Positions 9,542 through 19,489 of a DNA stretch of 64,000 nt are shown one piece after another; the stretch's first letter is position 1; every line of letters begins with the position of its first letter. The DNA lies in the NCBI GenBank assembly GCA_026126105.1, contig JAHCJV010000007.1:1-64000 (forward strand). The letters are read 5' to 3'. The position numbers and the translations under genes were made by a program. The notes under the pieces were generated by a model. The model had not been told where the DNA came from and did not search any database. It saw only the letters and a program-made list of their open reading frames with translations. Origin of the DNA: Enhydrobacter sp. Its GTDB lineage: Bacteria > Pseudomonadota > Alphaproteobacteria > Reyranellales > Reyranellaceae.

Positions 9542-10393
9542 CTACCCCTTGACCGAGCCGGTGAGGCCCGAAACGTAATGCTCGACGAAGAACGAGTAGA
9601 CGATCGCCACCGGGATCGAGCCGAGCAGCGCGCCGGCCATCAGGGCCCCCCAGAAGAATACGTCGCCGCGGATCAGCTCCGAGGTGACGCCGACCGCCAC
9701 GGTCTTCTGGTCCGGCGAGGACAGGAAGACGAGGGCGTAGATGAACTCGTTCCAAGAGAGAGTGAAGGCGATGATGCCGGACGACAGGATTCCGGGCACC
9801 GCGACCGGAATGATGATGTAGAGCATCGCCTTCCAGCGCGAGGCACCGTCGATGCGGGCGCACTCCTCCAGCTCCTTCGGGATGGCCTTGAAGTAGCCCA
9901 TCATCAGCCAGGTGCAGAACGGGATCAGGAAGGTCGGATAGGTGAGGATCAGCGACCACGGCGTGTCGCCCAGCCGGAAGTCGCGGATGATCTCGGCCAG
10001 CGGGATGAAGAGCAGGGTCTGCGGCACCAGATAGGTGATGAAGATCAAGGTGCCGAGGCTGCCCGCCCACGGGAAGTTGAGCCGCGCCAGCGCGTACCCC
10101 GCCAGCACGCCACAGAACAGCGAGATCAGGGTCGAAACCCCGGCGATGAACATCGTGTTGAACATCCAGCGCGCGAAGTTCGTCTCCTCGAACAGGTAGA
10201 TGATGTGCTCGAGCGTCGGCTTGTTGGTCCAGAACGGCATGTTGTTGGCGGCGTTCCACGGCCGGTAGAGCTCGCCGTCGGGCCGGAAGGTCGTGATGAT
10301 CATCCAGTAGAACGGGAACAGCAGCACGATGACGAACAGGATCAGCGGCAGGTAGTTCAGTATCCACCGCCGCCAAAGGGCGCCTTCGATCAT
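9542..10393 (-). CDS. sugar ABC importer permease, MalG-type
   Basis: Inner-membrane permease of 283 residues with six predicted membrane spans, beginning around LPLILFVIVLLFPFYW. The EAA loop that docks on the ATPase is EECARIDGASRWKAMLY (about 180-197). The start ATG at 10393 lies one base after the stop of the MalF-type gene; longer in-frame starts upstream would read through that gene and are rejected. It works with the adjacent permease, binding protein and ATPase as one CUT1 transporter. Confidence 0.92.
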   Translation of the reverse strand: MIEGALWRRWILNYLPLILFVIVLLFPFYWMIITTFRPDGELYRPWNAANNMPFWTNKPTLEHIIYLFEETNFARWMFNTMFIAGVSTLISLFCGVLAGYALARLNFPWAGSLGTLIFITYLVPQTLLFIPLAEIIRDFRLGDTPWSLILTYPTFLIPFCTWLMMGYFKAIPKELEECARIDGASRWKAMLYIIIPVAVPGILSSGIIAFTLSWNEFIYALVFLSSPDQKTVAVGVTSELIRGDVFFWGALMAGALLGSIPVAIVYSFFVEHYVSGLTGSVKG

Positions 10394-10394
10394 G

Positions 10395-11324
10395 TCAGCG
10401 CACCTCGACGCGGCGAATGTAGAGCAATTGCGCCACCACGATGATGAACAGGAACGGGAACATCGCGAGCGAAACCGCGGCACCTTCCGACAGCAATCCG
10501 GAGACGATGCCGATCTGGTAGGCGTAAGTGGCGAACAGATGGGTGGCGTTGGCCGGCCCGCCGCCGGTCATGACGTAGACCAGCTGGAAGTCGGCGAAGG
10601 TCTGGATCACCGAGAACAGCATCACGACCATGGTCACCGGCAGCAGCAGGGGCCAGGTGACGTACCAGAACCGGTTCCACGGGCGCGCGCCGTCGATCGC
10701 GGCGGCTTCGTTCAGCTCGGGGCTGATGGTCTGCAGCCCGGCCAGCAGGCTGATGGCGAAGAACGGAATGCCGCGCCAGATATTGACGACCATGATCGAG
10801 GCCATCGCCAGATCGGCGTCGCCCAGCCAGTTGATGCGCGCGCTGATCAGGCCAAGCTTGAACAGCGACCAGTTGATCACACTGAAGGTCGGATCGAACA
10901 TCCACTTCCAGGCGAAGGTCGACAGCACGGTCGGGATGATGAAGGGCAGCAGGATGAAGGCCCGGACGATCGCCTTGCCGCGGAAATGGCGGTTGAGCAG
11001 CAGGGCCAGCCACAGGCCGAGGCCGAGCTTGAACACCGTCGTCACGCCCGTGTACCAGAAGGTGTTCCACACGGCCGTCCAGAAGATGTTGTCGTGCCAC
11101 AGCTTCTCGAAGTTCTTGAACCAGACGAACTCGCCCGGCGCGCCGACGCGTGCGCTGCTGAGCGACAGCAGCACGCCTTCGAAGAACGGATAGGCGATGA
11201 ACAGGCCAAGCAGGATCGCCGTGGGCAGCAGCAGGACGAAAGCGAGCCAGCGCTCGTCCTCGAGCTTGCGTTTGCGCACGGAGGGCCGGACGACCTCCGT
11301 GCTGCCGAGTGCGGTTACCGCCAT
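10395..11324 (-). CDS. sugar ABC importer permease, MalF/UgpA-type
   Basis: Inner-membrane permease of 309 residues with six spans; the first is about residues 29-50 (LLLPTAILLGLFIAYPFFEG). The EAA loop is NEAAAIDGARPWNRFW, about residues 210-225, with the following PLLLP. The GGGP of YVMTGGGPANATHLFA is typical of the CUT1 MalF side. Second gene of the operon, 44 bases behind the binding-protein gene; the MalG-type gene follows after one base. Confidence 0.92.
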   Translation of the reverse strand: MAVTALGSTEVVRPSVRKRKLEDERWLAFVLLLPTAILLGLFIAYPFFEGVLLSLSSARVGAPGEFVWFKNFEKLWHDNIFWTAVWNTFWYTGVTTVFKLGLGLWLALLLNRHFRGKAIVRAFILLPFIIPTVLSTFAWKWMFDPTFSVINWSLFKLGLISARINWLGDADLAMASIMVVNIWRGIPFFAISLLAGLQTISPELNEAAAIDGARPWNRFWYVTWPLLLPVTMVVMLFSVIQTFADFQLVYVMTGGGPANATHLFATYAYQIGIVSGLLSEGAAVSLAMFPFLFIIVVAQLLYIRRVEVR

Positions 11325-11368
11325 CGTCCTACCTGCCCGTTGTCTTCAGCCGATCGCGCAAACCGATG

Positions 11369-12694
11369 TCAGGCCGCGTAGATCTTCTTCAGCTCGCCCT
11401 CGGCCCACTTGACGGCATCCTCGGCCGGCATGCCCTGCACCGCTTTGGCATACATGTCGGTGATGATGTACTTCGACAGGGCCTCGGCCGCTTTCTGGTT
11501 CGGAAGTCCGGCAAACCCGGGCGTCTGGCCGAGCTTGGCGGCGACCTTGTACGGCGCCATCACCGGATCCTCGTCCCATACCTTGTGCGTCTCCCACTTG
11601 GCGGTGGGCGGCGTGGCGAAACCCTTCTGCGAGATGAACCACTTTTCGAAATTCTTCTCGGCATGGATCCACTTCAGGAATTCCTTCGCGGCATCCTGAT
11701 TCTTCGAATACTTCATCAGCATGTCGGACTGGTTGAGATGCATGCCGAACTGTCCGGCAGGGCCCGCCGGCAAGGGCGAATGAAGGATGTCCTTGTTCAT
11801 CGGCGTGCCCTTTTCAGTCTGGTACTGGTCGGGCTTGCGCAAGGTCTCGATATAGATCGAGGCGCCGTTCAGCGTCGCCGAGATCGTTTGCGACAGGAAT
11901 GCGCGGTTGTTGTTGGTGTCGTCCCAGGCGAGGCCGCCCTCGTCGCAGCCGTCCTTCCAGAAGCCCTGCATGAACTTGACTGACTCGACCGTTTCCTTGG
12001 AGTTAATGACGACGGTCTTGCCGTCGGCGTCAACTTCCTTGCCGCCCCACGACCAAAGGTAAGGATAGGTGAAGGTGGGGGCGTCGCCGAACGTGTGGCC
12101 CAGGGTCTGGCCGATCGGACGGCCCTTGGCCTTGAGCTTCTTGGCGACCTCTCGATACTCGACCCAGGTCTTGGGGAAGGAGGTGGCACCGACCTCGTCG
12201 AACCACGACTTGCGGTAGGCGATCATGCCGCCGATCACCGCCCACGGCATGGCCATGAACATCTTGCCGTCGCTGCACATCGAGCGGCAGTACTTGTAGA
12301 GGCCGCCTTCCCGCTTGCCGACTTCCTCGGCCAGGTCGGTGAGGTCGACGACGCTGTTGGCGTAGATGTAGGTGTTGTTGTTGAACGCCTGGATCAGATC
12401 GGGCCCGGAGCCCGACTGGATCGCCGCCGTCGCACGCGGCTGCAGGTCGTTGCCGTTGACGGTCTCGTAGTTGATCTTGATGCCGAGTTCCTTCTCGGCC
12501 TGCGGCATCAATTCCTTCCGCATCAGCTGGTCCGACGCCGGAACGAAATCGACCCAGCGCAGCCAGTGCACGGTCTTCTGCTGCGCAAAGGCCGGCGTCC
12601 GGCCGGACGCGAGGATGCCGGCCATGCCGGTCGACGCCACGGCAGCTGCGCTGCCGGCAAGCTTGATCACGCTGCGACGCTTGGTATTTGCCAT
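11369..12694 (-). CDS. extracellular solute-binding protein, family 1 (sugar ABC)
   Basis: Periplasmic binding protein of 441 residues. The Tat-type signal (NTKRRSVIKLAG, then a hydrophobic stretch ending AFAQ) is followed by a family 1 fold with HWLRWVDFVPASDQLM near the mature start. ATG 12694 is preceded by CTGGGAGGG, a strong ribosome-binding site; upstream in-frame codons run through the cyclase gene region and are rejected. First gene of the operon SBP-permease-permease-ATPase. A perfect 7-bp hairpin lies in its leader. The sugar bound cannot be named. Confidence 0.93.
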   Translation of the reverse strand: MANTKRRSVIKLAGSAAAVASTGMAGILASGRTPAFAQQKTVHWLRWVDFVPASDQLMRKELMPQAEKELGIKINYETVNGNDLQPRATAAIQSGSGPDLIQAFNNNTYIYANSVVDLTDLAEEVGKREGGLYKYCRSMCSDGKMFMAMPWAVIGGMIAYRKSWFDEVGATSFPKTWVEYREVAKKLKAKGRPIGQTLGHTFGDAPTFTYPYLWSWGGKEVDADGKTVVINSKETVESVKFMQGFWKDGCDEGGLAWDDTNNNRAFLSQTISATLNGASIYIETLRKPDQYQTEKGTPMNKDILHSPLPAGPAGQFGMHLNQSDMLMKYSKNQDAAKEFLKWIHAEKNFEKWFISQKGFATPPTAKWETHKVWDEDPVMAPYKVAAKLGQTPGFAGLPNQKAAEALSKYIITDMYAKAVQGMPAEDAVKWAEGELKKIYAA

Positions 12695-12711
12695 GATTCC
12701 CTCCCAGGAAC

Positions 12712-12731
12712 TGTCGCCTCTTTGGGCGACA
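12712..12731. promoter_or_regulatory. perfect inverted repeat in the leader of the sugar-importer operon
   Basis: TGTCGCC at 12712-12718 and GGCGACA at 12725-12731 form a perfect 7-bp dyad with a 6-base spacer, 18 bases upstream of the binding-protein ATG and immediately before its ribosome-binding site. It could be a repressor operator or an RNA hairpin in the leader that modulates translation. No T tract follows it, so it is not an obvious attenuator. Confidence 0.4.
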
Positions 12732-12801
12732 CTCATTGCGAGCATGGTACGCAGCGGCCGGGACGCCGCGCAAGCCGGGAGCCGCAATTTTTCCTGGCAG
12801 C

Positions 12802-14019
12802 CTACAGAATCGCTGGATCGAGTGTTAAAAGCTCCTTGGCCCGTCCGACGCCGCGCAAGGCGAAGCGGCCGACCGAAACCAGGGTCGCGCGGGCCGCATC
12901 GGGCAGCGTGCCGGCGAATTCCGAGGAGATCAGCAGCGGCCGGTCGACCGAGCGGCACATCGAGGCAATGCGGCTGGTCTCGTTGACGGCGGGACCGACG
13001 ACGGTGAAGTCGAGGCGATCCACGCTGCCGATATTGCCGTAGAACACCTCGCCGATATGCAGGCCGACATAGACGGCGGTTACGGGTTGCTCGGCGGCCT
13101 TGCGCCGCTCGTTGAGCTCGTTCACGCGGCGGCGCATGTCGGCTTCGGCGGCGAGCGCACTTGCGCAGGCGGCGGCCGGATCGTCGGCCCGGAAGATGGC
13201 GAGCGTGCCATCGCCGATCAGCTTCAGCACATCGCCACCCGCCTCGTGGACCGCGGTGATGACGGCCTCGGCATAGTCGTTGAGTAGCGGGATGATCTCG
13301 TTCGGCCGCGCGGTGTCGGTGATGGTCGTGAAGCTGCGCAGGTCGGAGAACCACAGCACCGCGTCGATACGATCGGCGACGCCGCGCCGGATGCGACCGC
13401 GCAGCACGCGCTGGCCGGCATCGCGGCCAAGATAGACATCGACGAGGGTGCCGGCGATCTGCGCGAGAGACGCACTCTTCACGGCGAGCCCGAGCACGGG
13501 GATCAGCCGGCGCAGCGCGTCGATGTTTGTGTCGCTGAACCCGTCCGGATGGCGGGTAGACCAGGCCGAGTAGAAGCAATCCATCTCGCCGATCGTACCT
13601 TCGGCCGCGAAGCGATGGGCGAACACGATGTAGTCGGTGTGGCCGGCGTCCTTCATGTCCTGGATGACGGGAAAGTCCGACGACTCGCCGAAGCCGATCC
13701 GCCGGCGCAACTCCTCCTGGCCGATCTGCAGCAGGTGGAAGAAGGGGCTGCGCTGCCAGGTTTGTGCCGCCTCGCCTTCGCTGGTCGATCCGTACTCGCG
13801 TACCGGCCCATCGTCCTCCTGACCATCGTTGCGCCACCGGAAAACGTGTCCCTCGTGCACCGGATGAAGCGTATCGATGACCATCAGGGCGCGATTGATG
13901 GGCAAGCCGAGCGAGCCGCTCTTCTCGCAGAACAGTTGCAGCAAAGCCGACACGGCCATTCCTTCGAGACCGCGGCGGACAATCATGTTGGAAAGGCGAT
14001 CGACATCGGCAGGAGTCAT
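12802..14019 (-). CDS. class III adenylate/guanylate cyclase
   Basis: Soluble cyclase of 405 residues making cAMP (possibly cGMP). The N-terminal 200 residues are an unassigned sensory region without membrane spans. The C-terminal catalytic domain (about 225-395) has the first metal aspartate in LWFSDLRSFT, the purine-binding lysine and second metal aspartate in VLKLIGDGTLAIF, the purine-selecting aspartate in RLDFTVVGPAVN, and the transition-state asparagine and arginine in AVNETSRI. All catalytic residues are therefore present and the lysine/aspartate pair predicts ATP as substrate. ATG 14019 is preferred over TTG 14043. It lies 58 bases behind the peptide importer and 107 bases before the sugar importer, all on one strand. 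Confidence 0.9.
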   Translation of the reverse strand: MTPADVDRLSNMIVRRGLEGMAVSALLQLFCEKSGSLGLPINRALMVIDTLHPVHEGHVFRWRNDGQEDDGPVREYGSTSEGEAAQTWQRSPFFHLLQIGQEELRRRIGFGESSDFPVIQDMKDAGHTDYIVFAHRFAAEGTIGEMDCFYSAWSTRHPDGFSDTNIDALRRLIPVLGLAVKSASLAQIAGTLVDVYLGRDAGQRVLRGRIRRGVADRIDAVLWFSDLRSFTTITDTARPNEIIPLLNDYAEAVITAVHEAGGDVLKLIGDGTLAIFRADDPAAACASALAAEADMRRRVNELNERRKAAEQPVTAVYVGLHIGEVFYGNIGSVDRLDFTVVGPAVNETSRIASMCRSVDRPLLISSEFAGTLPDAARATLVSVGRFALRGVGRAKELLTLDPAIL

Positions 14020-14077
14020 GTCCCTATATGGGTCTGTCTCCAAGGGCCGTCGAGGCCAGGCGCCGGCCGCGCCAGTT

Positions 14078-15038
<961 letters not shown>

Positions 15039-15046
<8 letters not shown>

Positions 15047-16016
15047 GGTGATGACACCGCACGAGTCCGTCGGCGGGCAATGGAGTCGCCGCCGGCGGGA
15101 CCGCGAGGCAGACGTCGGTCGCCTCCGGGCAGCGCGGGTTGAAGCGGCAACCCGCCGGATAGCCCGCGATCGACGGCACGGTACCGGCGATCTCCTGCAG
15201 CTTCTGACGGCCGCGGCGCGAGCGTTCGCCGAGCCGCGGCAGGGAATTGATCAGGCCGCGCGTGTAGGGGTGGCGCGGTGTGGCGAAGATCGCCTCGGCC
15301 GGCTGAGCCTCGACGATGCGGCCGGCATACATGACAGCGACGCGCCGGCACATGTTGGCAACCAGCCCGAGATCGTGGCTGATCATCAGGATGGCGGTGC
15401 CCTTGGCCGCGCACAGCTCGGCCATCAGGTCGATGATCTCGGCCTGCACGGTGACGTCGAGCGCGGTGGTCGGCTCGTCCGCCACCAGCAGCTCGGGGCT
15501 GCAGGCCAGCGCGATGGCGATCATCACCCGCTGGCGCATGCCGCCGGAAAGCTGATGCGGGTAATCGCGGATGCGCCGCTCGGGCGAGGGCACGCGGACT
15601 TGCCGCAGCGCCTCCTCGGCGCGGTCCATCGCCTCGGTCCAGCCCATTCCCTCGTGCAGCACGTACATCTCGGCGATCTGCCTGCCGACCGGGGACAGCG
15701 GGTTGAGCGCCGTCATCGGCTCCTGGAAGATCATGGCAATGCGCTTGCCGCGCAGCCGGCGCATTTCGGCCGGGGAAGCGTCCTGGATCTCCTCGCCGTC
15801 GAGCACGATTCGCCCGCCGGCGAGCGAGAGCGGCTGTCTCAGCAGCCCCATGAGGGCAAGCGCGGTGATGCTCTTGCCGCAGCCCGACTCGCCCACCAGC
15901 CCGAAGGCCTCGCCGCGGCCGATCTCGAACGAGACCTCCTCGACGGCATTGTAGGTCGTCCTGTTGCTGGCGAGCGCGATGCGCAGCGCGTCGACGCGGA
16001 GAAGTGCATCGCTCAT
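15039..16016 (-). CDS. oligopeptide ABC importer ATPase, DppD/OppD-type
   Basis: First ATPase of the peptide importer, 325 residues. Walker [18 protein letters not shown] loop [13 protein letters not shown], signature [15 protein letters not shown], Walker [13 protein letters not shown], switch histidine MISHDLGLV, and a C-terminal cysteine block ([15 protein letters not shown]). The start ATG at 16016 overlaps the permease stop (ATGA); longer in-frame readings extend over the permease and are not used. Pairs with the DppF-type ATPase as a heterodimer. Confidence 0.92.
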
Positions 16017-16837
16017 GCGCCGCGCCGCGTCGTCGATTGCGGGTCGAGGATGTCGCGCAGCCCGTCGCCCAGAAGATTGAGCCCGAGAACCGTGAAGAAG
16101 ATCGCGAGGCCCGGGAAAACCGACAGCCACGGCGCGGTCGTGATCTGGTCGCGCGCTTCCGACAGCATGCTGCCCCAGCTCGGGAACGGCGGCCGGATGC
16201 CGAGGCCGAGGAAGGAGAGCGCCGCCTCGGCCAGGATCGCGCCGCCCATGCCGAGCGTGGCGATCACGATTAGCGGCCCCAGGATATTGGGCAGGAGCTG
16301 GGTGAACATGATGCGCAGGTCGCCGTAACCCAGGATGCGCGCGGCCTGGACATAGCCCTGGCTTTTCAGCGACAGCACCTGGGCGCGGGCGAGCCGGCAG
16401 GAATACGACCAGTTGGTCAGGCCGAGCGCGATCAGCAGGCTGACGAGGCCCGGACCCAGAATTGCCATTATGGCCAGCGCGAAGATCAGCGACGGGATCG
16501 CCAGCATCAGGTTGGTAAGGCCGCTCACCAGGTCGTCCCACCAGCCGCCCCAGTAGCCGGCGCTGAGGCCGAGCGACACGCCGATGATGCTGTTGCAGAT
16601 CTGGCTGACGATGCCGACGGTCAGCGAGACGCGCGCGCCATAGACGATGCGCGAGTAGATGTCCCTGCCCTGCGCGTCCGTGCCGAAGGGGAACTCCAGG
16701 CTGGGCGGGAGTTCGGCATTCATCAGGTTTGCGCCCATCACCGGATCGGTGATCGCGATGAGGGGAGCGGCGGCCGCGGCGAACAAGGCCACGGCTACGA
16801 GGCCTCCGCCGATCCAGAGCGAAAGACCGCCGTTCAT
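16013..16837 (-). CDS. oligopeptide ABC importer permease, DppC-type
   Basis: Inner-membrane permease of 274 residues with a cytoplasmic N terminus, one isolated first span (about 7-30), the conserved HPFGTDxxGRD equivalent EFPFGTDAQGRDIYSR, and five further spans. The EAA loop is YVQAARILGYGDLRIMFTQL. ATG 16837 overlaps the DppB-type stop (ATGA). Part of the five-gene importer. Confidence 0.92.
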   Translation of the reverse strand: MNGGLSLWIGGGLVAVALFAAAAAPLIAITDPVMGANLMNAELPPSLEFPFGTDAQGRDIYSRIVYGARVSLTVGIVSQICNSIIGVSLGLSAGYWGGWWDDLVSGLTNLMLAIPSLIFALAIMAILGPGLVSLLIALGLTNWSYSCRLARAQVLSLKSQGYVQAARILGYGDLRIMFTQLLPNILGPLIVIATLGMGGAILAEAALSFLGLGIRPPFPSWGSMLSEARDQITTAPWLSVFPGLAIFFTVLGLNLLGDGLRDILDPQSTTRRGA

Positions 16838-17769
16838 CGATAGCGAATGCGAGGATCTATGGCGACGTACGCCATGTCGACCAGCGTGTTTATGGCGAGG
16901 AAGAAGGTCACGATGAGCAGGATGCAACCCTGAACGGTCGGAATATCACGCTGGAAGACGGAGTCCACCAGGAGCGACCCGATACCCGGCCACGAGAAGA
17001 GCTTCTCGACGACGACCGCCGCACCCATCAGCGAGCCGAACTGCAGGCCGATCGTCGTAACGACCAGCACCAACGCATTGCGCAGCACATGCCATTCGAC
17101 GACGCGGGACTCGCTCATGCCCTTGCTGCGGGCGGTCCGCACGAAGTCGGCATTGAGCACCTCGAGCACGGCCGCCCGAGTGGTCCGTGCCAGGAGCGCC
17201 ATGGGACCCACGCCCAAGGCAAGCGCCGGAAGGATCAGATAACGAAGGCCGCCGTCGCCGTAGCCGAAGCTCGGCAGCCACTGCAGCTTGAGCGCGAACA
17301 GATACATGAGCATCAGCCCGAGCCAGAACTGGGACAACGACAGGCCAGAGATGGCGCCGACCATCGAGATCGTATCGATCGCGCTGCCCGGTTTGAGCGC
17401 GGCAATGAATCCCAACGGCACGCCGATCGCGATCGCGACGGCCATGGCGGCAAGCACCAGCTTCAAGGACGGCCACAAGCGGTTGCCGACCAGCTTCGTC
17501 ACCGGCTCCTTCGTGCGAAAGGAGGTGCCGAGATCGCCAATCGCCGTATTCGCCAGGTATTTCACGAAGCGCTGGGGCAAAGGATCGTCAAGACCCATTT
17601 CCTTGCGCATCCGATCCATGACGGCCGGATCCATCGTCGTGCGGCCGTCCTCGTTCATCGCGGAGATGAAGCTGCCCGGAAGTACGCTGAACAGAAGGAA
17701 TATGACGGCGATCACCGCGGCGAGCGTCGGGACGATGTTGGCAACCCGACGCCCGAGGACGAGCAGCAT
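16834..17769 (-). CDS. oligopeptide ABC importer permease, DppB-type
   Basis: Inner-membrane permease of 311 residues, six spans, with first span at about 8-30 and the family PGSF motif following it. The region MDRMRKEMGLDDPLPQRF before span two and the EAA loop (DFVRTARSKGMSESRVVEWH) are typical of DppB/GsiC. Starts at 17769, immediately beside the binding-protein stop at 17770, so spacing is zero. Confidence 0.92.
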   Translation of the reverse strand: MLLVLGRRVANIVPTLAAVIAVIFLLFSVLPGSFISAMNEDGRTTMDPAVMDRMRKEMGLDDPLPQRFVKYLANTAIGDLGTSFRTKEPVTKLVGNRLWPSLKLVLAAMAVAIAIGVPLGFIAALKPGSAIDTISMVGAISGLSLSQFWLGLMLMYLFALKLQWLPSFGYGDGGLRYLILPALALGVGPMALLARTTRAAVLEVLNADFVRTARSKGMSESRVVEWHVLRNALVLVVTTIGLQFGSLMGAAVVVEKLFSWPGIGSLLVDSVFQRDIPTVQGCILLIVTFFLAINTLVDMAYVAIDPRIRYR

Positions 17770-19368
17770 CTACTTCGCCGGTGACCGCGTATCGACCCAG
17801 ACATCTTCAGGATATTGGTGCGTGATCTCCGTCGGATTCGGTTGCAATCCGTGGATCCAAGGCTGATAGGCCAACACCGCCTTGTTGTAGTTGAAGAACC
17901 ACACGGGTGCGTCCTCGTAGAGGAGATTGTTGGCTTGGCGCAACAAATCGTTGCGCTTGGCGAGTTCGGCTTCCTGGGCCGCCGCATCGAGCAGCTTGTC
18001 GAACTCGGGATTGCTGTAGTTCGTGTAGTGGCCCGCGGTGCGCGGAGTCTTCGAGTAGAAGCTGCGAAGCACGGCGAGGGAATCGGGCCCGGTCAGGTTG
18101 GAGCTGATCACCGAGTTGTGTTCGCCCTTCATCAGGATCTCCGTCAACACCGTGGCTTCGACCAGCTTGGGCTTCACCTTGATGCCAACCTTGTCGAGCA
18201 TCGGGATGATGGCTTCGACGATCGGCAGGCCCCAGCTCTCGTTCTGGCTGGTCGTCAGCTCCCATTCGAAGCCATTGGGAAGGCCGGCTTCGGCCAGCAG
18301 CTTCTTGGCCTTAGCCTGATCGAATGCGTAAGGCTTGATCGACTTGTCGAAGGCGGCCGAAGAAGGCGGCAACCAGCTCGTGGCACGATAAGCCTTGTCC
18401 TTGACGAGCCGCTTGATGATCAGCTCGCTGTCGATCGCGTGATTGATGGCCTGACGCACACGCTTGTCGCCGAATGGCTTGACGTCGTGATTGAAAGTAA
18501 TTGCGCGGGTGAACATCTCCGCGACCTCGAGTATACCCTTCGAAAGCTCGGGGTCGGCCCGGTAGGCGACGTACTGGGCAGGCCCCAGGATCGACGTGTC
18601 GATCTCCTTGTTGCGGAAAGCCACGTCGCGGGCGGCCGCTTCGGCCATGAGCAGCACTTCGAGCTTGTCTGCATACGGCTTGCCCGCCTTGTAGAACTTG
18701 TCGAACCGCTCCGTGACCACGCGGCTGCCCGGGATATGCTCCTTGAACTTGAAAGGCCCGAGGCCTACCGGATTGGCGGCGAAGTTGCCCTTTTCAACTT
18801 CTTCTTTCGGCAGAATCGCCGTCGTGCCGGGGAAAAGGTAATAGCCCGGATCGACCCGGTCGGTGAGGGTGATCTCGATCGTCGAGTCGTCGATCTTCTT
18901 CAGGCCGGAGATTTCCTTTGCCTGACCCTTCTCCACATCGGTGGCACCCTTGATGACACGTATATAGCGCGCCCCCGGATACCCCTTTGTTCCGTCCATG
19001 ATGCGCGTATACGACCAGATAACGTCGTCCGCCGTCATCTTGCGACCGTTATGGAAATACACGTCGTTACGCAGCTTGAAGGTGTGCACCAGCCCATCGG
19101 GCGAGCTCTGGACGTCGGTCGCGAGTTCGAGCGCCAGCTTGTTGGCGGCCGTGTCCCAAGTGTAAAGCGGGCGATGGATGGCCTGATTGACGATCTGGTC
19201 CTGGGCACGCGGCGTGACATGCGGATCTAGGCTGCCGAAGCTGGCGGCATAAGGTCCCGTCATGCGGATCGTGCCGCCCTTGCGCGGCGTCTGCGCCTGC
19301 TGCGCACTGGCCGCAGCGACGCCTAGCAGGGCGAAAGCCGCCATGGTTGACCAAACAAGTTTTCGCAT
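17770..19368 (-). CDS. ABC importer peptide-binding protein, family 5
   Basis: Periplasmic binding protein of 532 residues, the usual size of DppA/SBP_bac_5 proteins. Signal peptide 1-22 (MRKLVWSTMAAFALLG, ending ASAQ). Family patterns: PRKGGTIRMTGP near the mature start, LRNDVYFHNGRKMTADDV, and a later ATSWLPPSSAAFD. ATG 19368 sits behind GAGGGGGA. First gene of the importer. Ligands of this family are peptides, but opines, glutathione, nickel or plant sugars also occur, so the ligand is open. The 121-bp upstream gap holds an imperfect long hairpin (CTGGGG with CCCCAG) that may terminate the molybdoenzyme transcript reading in from upstream. Confidence 0.92.
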   Translation of the reverse strand: MRKLVWSTMAAFALLGVAAASAQQAQTPRKGGTIRMTGPYAASFGSLDPHVTPRAQDQIVNQAIHRPLYTWDTAANKLALELATDVQSSPDGLVHTFKLRNDVYFHNGRKMTADDVIWSYTRIMDGTKGYPGARYIRVIKGATDVEKGQAKEISGLKKIDDSTIEITLTDRVDPGYYLFPGTTAILPKEEVEKGNFAANPVGLGPFKFKEHIPGSRVVTERFDKFYKAGKPYADKLEVLLMAEAAARDVAFRNKEIDTSILGPAQYVAYRADPELSKGILEVAEMFTRAITFNHDVKPFGDKRVRQAINHAIDSELIIKRLVKDKAYRATSWLPPSSAAFDKSIKPYAFDQAKAKKLLAEAGLPNGFEWELTTSQNESWGLPIVEAIIPMLDKVGIKVKPKLVEATVLTEILMKGEHNSVISSNLTGPDSLAVLRSFYSKTPRTAGHYTNYSNPEFDKLLDAAAQEAELAKRNDLLRQANNLLYEDAPVWFFNYNKAVLAYQPWIHGLQPNPTEITHQYPEDVWVDTRSPAK

Positions 19369-19489
19369 CAGCCGTCCCCCTCGCACGATCTCGTTGTCGG
19401 GCATTCCAACCTGCCGGACGCCTCTGTGCAAGAGTAATGCCTCCTGGGGAAAGCCCTGATGCCTGGTTTGGCTCCCCAGCATGCCCGGA

